Part shown: one piece after another, positions 24,484-32,574 of the stretch
Layout: every line of letters begins with the position of its first letter
How positions within the stretch are numbered: the first letter of the stretch is position 1
DNA from: Nitrospirae bacterium MYbinv3
Lineage (GTDB): Bacteria > Nitrospirota > Thermodesulfovibrionia > Thermodesulfovibrionales > Magnetobacteriaceae
NCBI GenBank assembly: GCA_002753395.1
Contig: PEAB01000022.1
Coordinates: forward strand, 1-45,175
Direction: 5' to 3'
Length of the DNA stretch: 45,175 nucleotides
Notes under the pieces: generated by a model
Seen by the model: the letters and a program-made list of their open reading frames with translations, nothing else
Told to the model about the DNA's origin: nothing
Databases searched by the model: none
Made by a program: the position numbers and the translations under genes

Positions 24484-25800
24484 ATGGCTAAAGCGAGAAT
24501 AATGATCGTAGAGGACGAGGGATTAACGGGGGCATATATACAAAAAACCCTGGAAGGCTTAGGATATACTGTTACGTCACTGGAATTTTCGGCTGAAGAG
24601 GCAATTGAGAAGGCAGGGATTGATAGACCTGACTTAATCCTGATGGACATAAAGCTGCAGGGAGAGATGGATGGCATTGAGGCGGCTTTTGAGATACGCA
24701 GAGGCTATGATATTCCGGTTGTATATCTTACAGCCCACTCAGATGAGGCCATGTTAGAACGGGCTAAGATAACCGAACCCTTCGGTTACGTCATAAAACC
24801 TTTTGAAAGCAGAGAGCTTTATTCAAATATTGAGATGGCGTTATATAAACACTCCATTGAAAAAAAGCTCAAGGCCCTGGCTCATTATGACACATTAACC
24901 GGCCTGCCAAATAGAACCCTGTTTTATGATCGCTTCAGACAAGCCCTCAAACAGGCAAAACGTAATCAAAAGGTTATTGCTTTGTTGGCCCTAGATTTAG
25001 ACGGCTTTAAGTGTATTAACGATGACTTGGGACACGACGTTGGTGACCTGGTTTTAAAAGAAGTTGCCCAGCGTTTATATCTCTGCATAAGAGAGACAGA
25101 CACGGTGGCACGCTTTGGCGGAGACGAGTTCACGATAATCTATACAAACCTCAAAGACCCTTCAGATGTCAATCCGCTTGCCTCAAAGATAATTATAGCG
25201 ATAGGGAGACCATTTCAGTTTGGGGACTCGCATTGTTCTTTGGGCGTTAGCATTGGGATCAGTTTTTATCCATCAGACGGTGAAAACGTAGAATCACTTC
25301 TAAAAAAAGCGGATGTCGCCATGTATCGCGCCAAAGAAAATGGTAAAAACAACTTCCAGTATTTTAACAATATAAGTGCAGAAAACAAATGTTATTTAAA
25401 TGTCGTCATTGAACTAGCCATTATGTTTGTTGTAAATCAGAAAGGGGTATGGGACCATAATACGTGGATTGAGTTTCTAATGGGGTTGAAAAGGAATGGC
25501 GTTTCTTTGTCTAACATGATGGAAACACACATTGGTTTTTTGCTTGAGGTACTAAAGCAGCTCTATTGTCTATCAACACCGTTAAACGCCGATATTGAAG
25601 GCACTCTGTTTAATATTTGTGCAAAAATCACAACCTTATTGACAGAAAATAATTGTATTTGGTCAAGCAGTCAAAGGGAGGCCTTATTGCATGATATTGA
25701 GGTTGACGGCATTCTGTTGACCGAAAAGAAGATACACGTAATTGGCAAGATACTTGAAGCGGTAAAGTCGCTTTATATTATTATCAGTTTAAAATCTTGA
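24484..25800 (+). CDS. response regulator with GGDEF diguanylate cyclase domain and a C-terminal extension
   Basis: A 438-residue regulator. The receiver domain has the acidic pair in IVEDEG, the phosphorylation site D55 (LILMDIKLQG), T in VVYLTAHS and K in YVIKPFE. The GGDEF domain (about 130-295) begins AHYDTLTGLPNRTLFYDRF, has the active site RFGGDEF (about 210-216) and an inhibitory RxxD (RETD) five residues before it. So it should make c-di-GMP under feedback control. The last 140 residues (from about NKCYLNVVIELAIMF) are helical and I do not recognise them. It is probably driven by the kinase just upstream. Confidence 0.92.
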   Translation: MAKARIMIVEDEGLTGAYIQKTLEGLGYTVTSLEFSAEEAIEKAGIDRPDLILMDIKLQGEMDGIEAAFEIRRGYDIPVVYLTAHSDEAMLERAKITEPFGYVIKPFESRELYSNIEMALYKHSIEKKLKALAHYDTLTGLPNRTLFYDRFRQALKQAKRNQKVIALLALDLDGFKCINDDLGHDVGDLVLKEVAQRLYLCIRETDTVARFGGDEFTIIYTNLKDPSDVNPLASKIIIAIGRPFQFGDSHCSLGVSIGISFYPSDGENVESLLKKADVAMYRAKENGKNNFQYFNNISAENKCYLNVVIELAIMFVVNQKGVWDHNTWIEFLMGLKRNGVSLSNMMETHIGFLLEVLKQLYCLSTPLNADIEGTLFNICAKITTLLTENNCIWSSSQREALLHDIEVDGILLTEKKIHVIGKILEAVKSLYIIISLKS

Positions 25801-25814
25801 CATAGTTAAAATAA

Positions 25815-25847
25815 GTATCCTCTTTAAAAAGCATGGTAAAAATTTTA
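25815..25847. repeat. Family B left end, truncated by family E
   Basis: GTATCCTCTTTAAAAAGCAT followed by GGTAAAAATTTTA is identical to the start of the 15802 copy, then stops where the family E element begins. The right end of this copy is not found. Confidence 0.65.
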
Positions 25848-26087
25848 GTAGTCCTGCAGAGGTAGTGATATTCAATCCCCCTCCCTTGATGGGAGGGGCT
25901 AGGGGTAATGCTGTTGACTTAAGACTATGAAAATGAATAGGGTGGGCTTTGCCCTCCCTAGACCCACCCACAAGGGGACCAGTCCCCTTGACCCCGTAAA
26001 TGTCAGGCATGATTGCTTAAGTCAACAGCATTAGGGGCTAGGGAAGGGTGTTAAGTTTACTGTCACCACTACTTGTGCAGGACTACC
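25848..26087. repeat. Family E element interrupted by a family C element
   Basis: GTAGTCCTGCAGAGGTAGTG at the left and CACTACTTGTGCAGGACTAC at the right match the reverse complement of the uninterrupted copy (18202-18302) base for base over most of their length. The interruption at 25906-26033 occupies the CTAGGGG/TTGGGG position. Confidence 0.82.
25906..26033. mobile_element. Family C TIR element (128 bp) with about 10-bp target duplication
   Basis: TAATGCTGTTGACTTAAG and CTTAAGTCAACAGCATTA are perfect 18-bp inverts. GGGGCTAGGG occurs at 25895-25904 and 26034-26043, one base off the left end. The core is the GC-rich module in reverse orientation. Confidence 0.85.
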
Positions 26088-26146
26088 AAATAATCCCTCT
26101 CATCTTATAGCGGGATGTGAAAAGAGACAAGAGATAGGATAAGGAT

Positions 26147-27202
26147 ATGTTTAGGAATATAAGAATAGATAACTTTAAAGTTATAAACCACATTGAGATA
26201 GGCGATTTCAAGCGTATTAATCTGTTTGTTGGTAAGAACAATTGCGGCAAAAGCACTGTCCTTGAAGCTCTTTATCTTCTTTCAGCTCCACATGATGCTC
26301 AAAGGTTATTTGATATAAATGAGCAGCGATGCCTGACTGTTACAGACGACACTGTATGGTCGTTATTTTTCCACAATTTGGATGATAGTTCAAGCATTGA
26401 GCTTTCAGGGGAATTATTATCGTTGTCACAGATAAGAACATTGAAATATAGTCGTCCAGAGACAATACTGAGCGGAAAGAGGATATCTAAAAATACTTTA
26501 GAGCGAATCTTTGAGTTAAGGGCAGGTCGTATTTATGAAAAACGAGTGACTTATATCCATTATGAACAACAAGAGATACGTGAAGAAGAGTTACCTCAAC
26601 CTACAATGCCTAAGAAAATTGTTCATCCATATAAAGAGCAACTGTATAGCCGTTTTTGTTCTTCTGATAATGCCTTAGAATCAATCATTAGTGTTTTTAA
26701 TAGGATTCAAGTAAAAAAACATACGGGTAGATTGATAAAGGTGATGAAAAAAATCGAACCATCTATTGAAAGCATAGTAAATGTAGGAAGCTCTATCTAC
26801 TGTGATGCGGGTTTCAATAGCTTGATACCTCTAAATATGATGGGAGATGGTATTATAAGGCTTTTTTCCATTATATCAACGATATGTGATGCACACAATG
26901 AAATAGGTGGAGGTGGAATTGTTTTAATCGACGAGGTAGAAAAGGGTCTCCACTACTCGGTATTGGATGAATTATGGGATGCCATATATGAGGCTGCAAC
27001 AGAGTTTGACGTTCAAGTGTTTGCTACCACACACTCTATGGAGTGTATAAGGGCATTGGCTGAATTTTATCGATCAAAAAGCACAGAAAGTGATGAGATA
27101 AGGATGTATAGGCTCGAGCAATACAATGGAAAATACGATGCTGTTGACTTCAACAGTGAATTAATTATAGCTACACTTGATAGTAATTGGGAAGTACGAT
27201 AA
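26147..27202 (+). CDS. AAA15/OLD-type ATPase of a two-gene ATPase-TOPRIM pair
   Basis: A 351-residue ABC/SMC-like ATPase. It starts with the RecF/OLD-type FRNIRIDNFKVINHIEIGDF, has Walker A GKNNCGKST (29-37), a long variable insertion (about 60-200), Walker B IVLIDEVEKGLH (about 257-268) and the switch ATTHSMECI. AAGGAT lies just before the ATG. The next gene encodes a TOPRIM protein and its chosen start lies 2 bp beyond this stop. This pairing is that of PARIS-like (AriA/AriB) and related anti-phage systems, where the ATPase holds the TOPRIM effector until a trigger appears. The function here is inferred from that architecture; 351 residues is rather short for AriA. Confidence 0.87.
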   Translation: MFRNIRIDNFKVINHIEIGDFKRINLFVGKNNCGKSTVLEALYLLSAPHDAQRLFDINEQRCLTVTDDTVWSLFFHNLDDSSSIELSGELLSLSQIRTLKYSRPETILSGKRISKNTLERIFELRAGRIYEKRVTYIHYEQQEIREEELPQPTMPKKIVHPYKEQLYSRFCSSDNALESIISVFNRIQVKKHTGRLIKVMKKIEPSIESIVNVGSSIYCDAGFNSLIPLNMMGDGIIRLFSIISTICDAHNEIGGGGIVLIDEVEKGLHYSVLDELWDAIYEAATEFDVQVFATTHSMECIRALAEFYRSKSTESDEIRMYRLEQYNGKYDAVDFNSELIIATLDSNWEVR

Positions 27203-27204
27203 AA

Positions 27205-27834
27205 TTGGCAGACGCAATTAAGAGTGAAAGAATTTTGGCCGTTGAAGGTAAAGATGAAAAGAACTTCTTTGAAGCTCTTTTGAAATATTTGAATATAGAG
27301 GGATGTGAGATTAGAGATGTAGGTGGAAAATACAAGTTCAAGAAAAATTTAAAAGGTTTGACAAAAACAACTGGTTTTAAAAGATTACGATATATAGCTA
27401 TCATTCGTGATGCTGATGAAAGCGCTGATAGTGCATTTCAAAGCATCGTTAACATTTTGAAAGAATTAAAGCTGCCAACGCCCGCTAAGATGAATCAGTT
27501 TACCACTGCAAGTCCAACAGATGGGATGCCTGCGGTAGGTATTTACATTATGCCTGGCAACTCCGAAACTGGCATGTTAGAGGACTTGTGCCTGAAGACA
27601 GTCTACGATAATCCTGCGTTGAAATGCGTTGAAAGATTCATAGATTGCTGCTCAACGACCTTAAGTGAACAACCAAAGATTGTCGCAAAAGCTAAGGCAC
27701 AGGCGTTTCTTTCTGCCATGCCAGACATTGTTAAATCAGTTGGCGAGGGCGCTGCAAAAGGTTATTGGAATTTTGAATCTGATGTGTTGACCGATTTGAA
27801 AGATTTTCTCCAGAATCTTAAATTGACAATGTAA
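27205..27834 (+). CDS. TOPRIM protein (DUF3226/DUF4435-like), candidate effector
   Basis: A 209-residue TOPRIM-fold protein. Catalytic-type residues are the glutamate in ILAVEGKDEKNFFEALL (E14) and the aspartates in IAIIRDADES (D69, D71), followed by PGNSETGMLEDLC. The fold occurs in nucleases and topoisomerase/primase cores; in PARIS-like systems the partner acts as a nuclease. TTG 27205 is chosen because GGGAAG lies 10 bp upstream; TTG 27187 is in frame and would overlap the ATPase by 16 nt. The stop codon TAA (27832-27834) lies within a family D repeat end (GACAATGTAATATTCC), so the last few residues are repeat-derived. Confidence 0.85.
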   Translation: MADAIKSERILAVEGKDEKNFFEALLKYLNIEGCEIRDVGGKYKFKKNLKGLTKTTGFKRLRYIAIIRDADESADSAFQSIVNILKELKLPTPAKMNQFTTASPTDGMPAVGIYIMPGNSETGMLEDLCLKTVYDNPALKCVERFIDCCSTTLSEQPKIVAKAKAQAFLSAMPDIVKSVGEGAAKGYWNFESDVLTDLKDFLQNLKLTM

Positions 27835-27940
27835 TATTCCATATGGTTGCAATAAAAAATGTCTGAACCACGATTTAACGGATTAAGGGATTACCAAGAT
27901 TGGTTAAAGTCCTTTTCCTGTAAATCCTTTAATCTGTCAT
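27825..27940. repeat. Family D element, right end lost
   Basis: GACAATGTAATATTCCATAT, then AATGTCTGAACCACGATTTA and the AAATCCTTTAATCTG segment follow the family D order and stop at about 27940. Its left end contains the TOPRIM stop codon. It also preserves the empty site for the family B insertion at 15802 (AAAGTCCTTTTCCTG). Confidence 0.7.
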
Positions 27941-27954
27941 TACGACTGTTAGCG

Positions 27955-28629
27955 TTATAGATGGAAGAAACTCCACCAACTGCGTTTGACTTTAGGGCTG
28001 TCTGCCTTACGCAGCAGGAAGCCTCTGATAAAACCAAACGGGTCCCCGCTTATCTCCTTTACGACCACAACGGGCTGCCCCTTTACTACGTCGTCAAACG
28101 CCCTTATCACACTACAGAAGTTGTACTTCATCACAACATCCATGTAAGACATCAACTGGCCTGTCCACTTGTTTGTCCTGAAGAGATGATCGTATATGAG
28201 GATCTCACCGCCTGGCTTCACAACCCGTACTACCTCCGCAAACGCCTTTTGAGGATCGTAAACACAGGTGAGAAAAAGTCCTAAGATTGCCTTATCAAAG
28301 GTATCTGCGGGGAACTCTAACCTCTCTGCGTCCATGATGTTTAGTCTAACGTTTTGCGCATTACCGTTTATGTTCTGTTTCGCACGTGCTATGCCCAACA
28401 TCACCTCACTAATGTCAACACCGTCCACTACTACATCAGAGGGCAGACATGTTATATCGTAACCGCTGCCTACCCCTGGTATAAGAACCCTGTCATCCGG
28501 CTTAAAGCTGCACATATTGATTGCCTTTTTCCTCCAGCTCCTAAGCGGCATCATCATCATCGGATAGAAGAACGGTATAAACGTGTTGAAAGACACCTGT
28601 TTGAATATATTTTTTATAGCGTTATCCAT
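27955..28629 (-). CDS. class I SAM-dependent methyltransferase (UbiE/Methyltransf_11-like)
   Basis: A 224-residue methyltransferase. The SAM-binding core has motif I VLIPGVGSGYDI, an acidic residue in VDGVDIS, motif II DAERLEFPADTFDKAILGLF and motif III VRVVKPGGEILIYDH. The N-terminus (FNTFIPFFYPMMMMPLRSWR) is hydrophobic and may contact a membrane or lipid substrate; phospholipid or quinone methylation is plausible but unproven. I chose ATG 28629; ATG 28665 adds a short hydrophobic extension. It lies alone between repeats and opposes the TOPRIM gene tail-to-tail. Confidence 0.85.
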   Translation of the reverse strand: MDNAIKNIFKQVSFNTFIPFFYPMMMMPLRSWRKKAINMCSFKPDDRVLIPGVGSGYDITCLPSDVVVDGVDISEVMLGIARAKQNINGNAQNVRLNIMDAERLEFPADTFDKAILGLFLTCVYDPQKAFAEVVRVVKPGGEILIYDHLFRTNKWTGQLMSYMDVVMKYNFCSVIRAFDDVVKGQPVVVVKEISGDPFGFIRGFLLRKADSPKVKRSWWSFFHL

Positions 28630-28704
28630 ATATAAGCATAACACAAACATACTACTATTAACCATGTGCTCTTCACGGTGAATTTATTCTGTCTTGAAAA
28701 TTAA

Positions 28705-28790
28705 GTATCTTCTTTATATTTCATGGTAGTTATGTTTTTAACCTTTCTGGATTCCTGCTTACCCCTGTTCAAGCCAGGGGCAGGCTGTGG
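28705..28790. repeat. Family B half element (inverted orientation), truncated
   Basis: GTATCTTCTTTATATTTCAT followed by GGTAGTTATG and the GGATTCCTGC...CCCTGTTCAAGCCAGGGGCA stretch match the right half of the 29733 copy, read in reverse. It ends where the DUF4338 remnant begins. Confidence 0.65.
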
Positions 28791-29052
28791 AGTATTTGAG
28801 TTTTTCATCTGCGGCCTGGAAATGCAAGGCACGAGATAAGTGGATTGGCACAAGGTATTTGGTCATCCGTGATGTTACTGGAGACATTCGTAGATCCTAA
28901 AAGATTCTGTGGAACCATTAATACAGCAGAATCAAAACTCATGTTAAAGGCTGAACAGATGGAATCCTTACCTAAGTTTTTTTCGGAAATCCCTGATCCA
29001 CAAACTCAACTCATACAATTAGTACATGATGAGAACAAATTAGCCGTGGGAG
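28791..29052 (+). pseudogene. decayed DUF4338 / transposase-fusion remnant
   Basis: Two frames carry pieces of one family. From 28793, YLSFSSAAWKCKARDKWIG matches the conserved DUF4338 block. After a deletion of about 50 residues and a frame change, LLETFVDPKRFCGT matches its later block, followed by MESLPKFFSEIPDP, which looks like the start of an ISAs1/H-repeat transposase domain. The 5' end is cut by a family B fragment and the 3' end is lost at the next gene. DUF4338 is known from transposase fusions and Druantia defence loci; this copy is dead. Confidence 0.65.
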
Positions 29053-29055
29053 CAG

Positions 29056-29466
29056 CTACAGCAATCCAGCGTGTCTTAAGGCCTCCTTTAACTCGGGGTC
29101 TTTTTCGGCTTTTTCTTTAATTGCTAATTCCAGCTTATCGGTACGAGCCTCTAGTTCTTTAGTGGTTTTTGTCACAGGCGCCAGTGTTGTTCGCCTGTCC
29201 CATAAGATGAAACCGACAAGAACAAACATGCCGCTAATTGTTACGCTAATCATTACGTATATCAATCCTCTGAGATCGTCGATTATCTGGTTGGTTGCCT
29301 TCAGACCGTCGTCCATCTTTTGGTTGATGGCCTTTAAACCCTCTTCAAGCCTGACTTCAAGGCGAAGCATCCGATCCCTGTCTGCCTGGGTGAATGATGA
29401 ATCAGCAGCATCAATGGCAACCGCCGTGCTAAACAGCAAAGCAACAAATATCATTAAGGTCTTCAT
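29056..29466 (-). CDS. exported coiled-coil protein with a TM segment
   Basis: A 136-residue protein of unknown function. A signal peptide (MKTLMIFVALLFSTAVAIDA) precedes a short periplasmic coiled coil with two similar units (EGLKAINQKMDDGLKATNQI), a membrane helix (about 68-90: LIYVMISVTISGMFVLVGFI) and a charged cytoplasmic helix ending ELKEALRHAGLL. The layout suggests a small oligomeric membrane protein. Nothing in its surroundings (transposase remnant, repeats) explains its job. Confidence 0.75.
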   Translation of the reverse strand: MKTLMIFVALLFSTAVAIDAADSSFTQADRDRMLRLEVRLEEGLKAINQKMDDGLKATNQIIDDLRGLIYVMISVTISGMFVLVGFILWDRRTTLAPVTKTTKELEARTDKLELAIKEKAEKDPELKEALRHAGLL

Positions 29467-29501
29467 TACTAATTATACCATAAAAACTTTAAGAGGAGAA
29501 A

Positions 29502-29634
29502 GGGCGCATAAGAAATTCATGGGTGTTGTCAAAGAAGGGGAGGCTCTGCCTCCCCTCAGGCCCCTTCGCAAGGGGACCAGTCCCCTTGACCCCATTAAAA
29601 AATATCTTTGTTCCCATTAATTTCTCATGCACCC
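29502..29634. mobile_element. Family A TIR element (133 bp) with 9-bp target duplication
   Basis: The ends GGGCGCATAAG and CTCATGCACCC are inverted. GAGGAGAAA is duplicated exactly at 29493-29501 and 29635-29643. The GC-rich core is in the orientation opposite to the 20759 copy. Confidence 0.92.
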
Positions 29635-29732
29635 GAGGAGAAATAACATGTAAGGGCAATTGCAAAATAGATACTAAGGGAATATAACAAGGGTATTGGT
29701 AGAATATTTCAGATATCACTTAACCAATTAAG

Positions 29733-29921
29733 GTATCCTCTTTAAAAAGCTGGGTAAAAATGGTCATGGTTTCAAGACTATGGATTCCCACTTTCGTTGG
29801 AATGACAGTAATGAGCGTTTTCCAAATATGTCATTCCACAACCTGCCCCTGGCTTGAACAGGGATAAGCAGGAATCCAGAAAGCGTAAAAGCATAGTTAC
29901 CATGAAATATAAAGAAGATAC
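29733..29921. repeat. Family B TIR element (189 bp), no target duplication
   Basis: Nearly identical in length and sequence to the copy at 15802-15990. The flanks (CCAATTAAG left, ATGGTTTGT right) do not match, and the right flank is a broken tRNA gene, so a deletion or recombination probably removed one flank. Confidence 0.82.
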
Positions 29922-29989
29922 ATGGTTTGTTTATCCCGCATGACACAAGACCCTGAACCTTGCGTGTCTACCAATTCCACCACTTCGGC
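29922..29989 (-). pseudogene. truncated tRNA-Leu (CAG), 5' half only
   Basis: Read on the minus strand from 29989: acceptor 5' strand GCCGAAG, D-arm GGTGGAATTGGTAGACACGC, anticodon stem CAAGG/TCTTG around the loop TTCAGGG, giving anticodon CAG (leucine). The expected long variable arm, T-arm (GGTTCGAATCC-like) and acceptor 3' strand CTTCGGC are absent; the sequence runs into a family B element at 29921. It should be non-functional. Confidence 0.75.
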
Positions 29990-30052
29990 AACGCTGCAAT
30001 TACGCTGTCTACCTAGTTTTCTAAGGTATCATAAAGTATCAACTTGTGTCTT

Positions 30053-31819
30053 TTATAGCTTCTCAAGTTGGTTTATCATTCCCTCGATGAGTCTGAAACC
30101 GCTTCTCCAGAAGGCTGGGTCTGAGACATCTATCCCGACCTCGTTGAGTATGTGAACGGGACTTTCTGAACCACCGTAGGAGAGTATCTTCAAAAACAGC
30201 GGTTTGAAACTCTCACCTTCTTCCTTATACCGCTGGTACAGGGCAAGAGACAGAAGCTCACCGAAGCAGTAGGCATAGCAGTAAAACGGCGTGTGATATA
30301 TGTGCGGTATGGCCGTCCATTCAAGCTTGAATTCACTGCTGACGTCCACGGAGTCGCCAAACTGGGCTGTGAGGGTTGCCATATAGAGGGCGTTCAGGTC
30401 TATGTCACCTTCCATCAGCAGACGATGGGCCTTTTGCTCGAATATCACGAAATATGCCTGCCTGATGACGGTGGCATACATGTCGTCTATAGCGTTGCTG
30501 AGTATTTCACGCTTTATCTCTCTGTTTGTTTCAGTTGCCAACAGCCTTTCCGTAAGCAGCATCTCTGAGAACACAGAGGCTGTCTCAGCAAGGGGCAGGG
30601 TTGAGTTGTAGGTAAAGACGCTGTGGTGCCCGGCCATAAGGGCGTGTATAGCATGACCCATTTCATGGGCAATGGTGGCAACGTTACGAGGTTCGCCGTT
30701 GTAGTTGATAAGTACCCACGGGGTCAACGTAGGCAGGGCGCTATAACAGAAGGCGCCGCTGCGCTTATTGGTTCGATCTTCTGAATCTACGTGTTGTTGA
30801 TCAAACACCCGGCGGGCTAACGCTCCCATCTGTGGGGAAAACTCGTTAAAGGCATCTAATACCATAGCCACAGCCTCATTATAGGCAATAACCTTCTGTG
30901 GGGTATCGGCAGTTGGTGCGTATATGTCGTAACGCTGCAACCTGGGAATGTTTAACATGCGAGCCTTGTGCTTAAAGTAGCGTTGGAACACGACGGATTC
31001 CACCTCGCACACGGTAAGAAGGATTTCCACCGCCACATCGGGGACGTCGTTACTGAGGTTGCGCACGCTTATGGGAGACTGAAAGTGTCGTAGATGCAGG
31101 TTTTCGTTTGCAAAGTCACGCAGTTTGTATGTATATATCTGTGAAAGCACGCCTTCATCTGCACCGTAGACCCTGAATAATTCCTGATATGCAGACTTAC
31201 GCAGTTGAGGGTTGGGATGGCGCACATAGTTAATGAGTGCATCCTTAGTCAATCTCTTCTTTTCGCCATCCACCTCCAGCACAAATGTATATTTAGCCGT
31301 AATCATATCATACAGGGTAAGGAGAGCATTGGAGCCGTTAACGTCCTTTATATTAATAATCTTCTCTTCTGGTTCGGAAAGCGTATGTTTCATAAAACTA
31401 CGCTGATAACGCAAATAATAGGCCAGTGAGCCGGAGCACTCGATAAGTCTATTGGCCTGAGTCTCATCAAGAGCTCTCCACCAAAGGTTGAAAAATAGTA
31501 TGCGGTTATGCAGAGAGGCCAGCATATCGTCAATGCGCACCATGTAAGACAGGGCGTCTCGATTTTGCGTATCCTCCGAGAACCATAACTGCCCGTAGGA
31601 GCCAAGGCGGTTGGATAAGGCTGCAAACCTCTCCAGGGCATTGATGATCCTCATAAACCCCTCACAACTAAGCCCCGGCTGTAATGTATCACGCAGGGAC
31701 TCTATGTAAGCCGCAGTGTTGTGTATCTCAGTAATAGTCTCTTCCAATTCAGGGCCTTTGCCAGAGGGCAACAGCTCCTTTAATGTCCATCTGGTTTGCA
31801 TATACACCGTATCTGTCAT
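30053..31819 (-). CDS. pepF: PepF: oligoendopeptidase F-type M3 metallopeptidase
   Basis: A 588-residue cytosolic zinc peptidase that degrades short peptides. The active site is HEMGHAIH within ATIAHEMGHAIHALMAGHHS, with the third zinc ligand in PLAETASVFSEML, as in M3B enzymes. The helical N-terminal half (from TRWTLKELLPSGKGPELEET) and the C-terminal HTPFYCYAYCFGELLSLALY segment also fit the PepF/M3 group. GAGG precedes the ATG at 31819. It is a single-gene unit; the 273 bp upstream to nrfH hold no other gene. Confidence 0.93.
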   Translation of the reverse strand: MTDTVYMQTRWTLKELLPSGKGPELEETITEIHNTAAYIESLRDTLQPGLSCEGFMRIINALERFAALSNRLGSYGQLWFSEDTQNRDALSYMVRIDDMLASLHNRILFFNLWWRALDETQANRLIECSGSLAYYLRYQRSFMKHTLSEPEEKIINIKDVNGSNALLTLYDMITAKYTFVLEVDGEKKRLTKDALINYVRHPNPQLRKSAYQELFRVYGADEGVLSQIYTYKLRDFANENLHLRHFQSPISVRNLSNDVPDVAVEILLTVCEVESVVFQRYFKHKARMLNIPRLQRYDIYAPTADTPQKVIAYNEAVAMVLDAFNEFSPQMGALARRVFDQQHVDSEDRTNKRSGAFCYSALPTLTPWVLINYNGEPRNVATIAHEMGHAIHALMAGHHSVFTYNSTLPLAETASVFSEMLLTERLLATETNREIKREILSNAIDDMYATVIRQAYFVIFEQKAHRLLMEGDIDLNALYMATLTAQFGDSVDVSSEFKLEWTAIPHIYHTPFYCYAYCFGELLSLALYQRYKEEGESFKPLFLKILSYGGSESPVHILNEVGIDVSDPAFWRSGFRLIEGMINQLEKL

Positions 31820-32024
31820 TTGTCTGCCTCTTTGGTTTTGATTTTGCTAATATTCTAATCGAATCTGTCTAAAATATCAACCCTCTGAGAAGGATCTGTC
31901 TTTACTTACATTTCATGTATTACTGAAAACGATAATACTTCACAATTGTAGCACATTACAAATATGTAGCATTCTTTATAAGCCTCCTATCTAAAACATA
32001 TTGGTAATTCAAGGGGTTATGATT

Positions 32025-32038
32025 GGCATTGTTCTTGC
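32025..32038 (+). promoter_or_regulatory. sigma54-type (-24/-12) promoter of nrfHA
   Basis: TTGGCATTGTTCTTGC has the diagnostic GG-N10-GC spacing (GG 32025-32026, GC 32037-32038). Transcription would begin near 32050, about 43 bp before nrfH. It implies control by RpoN and an enhancer-binding activator, as known for nrfHA in some Desulfovibrio-type bacteria. Confidence 0.6.
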
Positions 32039-32092
32039 CTTATTATGATTATAGAAGAACTATAGGAATATTGTTAAGAAAGGAGTACAGGA

Positions 32093-32551
32093 ATGAGAAT
32101 TGTACGAAAAAAGCCTTTGGGGTTATCTCACAGGGTAATGTTACTGATTATAACTGCATCAATAATACTCGTACCTCTTGTGCCACTTGCGGTTAAGGGG
32201 GCATTAGTTTACACAAGCAGACCTGAGTTTTGTATAGCGTGTCATATGATGAAGTCAGAGTATAACAACTGGACTCACTCGCCACACAGAAACTGGTCGG
32301 GATGCAGCGACTGTCATGTGCCTCAGCAGAGCTTTGTTACCAAGTCGGCGGGTAAGACAAGGGACGGCATTTACCACAGTTATGCCTACTTGATGGATAA
32401 GGATCCTTTATCGATCAGGATATCAAAGCATGGTGAAGAGACGGTTTTGACAAATTGCATCAGATGTCATCAGCAGATGGTATCTAATATTGTTCACGAT
32501 AAAGACAGAAAATGCTGGGATTGCCATAAAAGCGTTTTTCACGCTTACTGA
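32093..32551 (+). CDS. nrfH: NrfH: tetraheme quinol dehydrogenase subunit of cytochrome c nitrite reductase
   Basis: A 152-residue membrane-anchored NapC/NirT-family cytochrome. One N-terminal helix (about 15-38) is followed by a periplasmic domain with four heme motifs: CIACH (47-51), CSDCH (71-75), CIRCH and CWDCH. It takes electrons from the quinol pool and gives them to NrfA. AAGGAG lies ahead of the ATG, and NrfA follows after 23 bp. The length matches NrfH rather than the larger NapC. Confidence 0.95.
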   Translation: MRIVRKKPLGLSHRVMLLIITASIILVPLVPLAVKGALVYTSRPEFCIACHMMKSEYNNWTHSPHRNWSGCSDCHVPQQSFVTKSAGKTRDGIYHSYAYLMDKDPLSIRISKHGEETVLTNCIRCHQQMVSNIVHDKDRKCWDCHKSVFHAY

Positions 32552-32574
32552 AAAATAAACGATAGGAGTATGTT

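Noticed and set aside
28845-29120. A 91-residue intact gene
   Set aside because: It begins mid-way through a DUF4338 block, lacks the rest of the fold and runs into the 3' end of the opposite gene; it is part of the decayed remnant.
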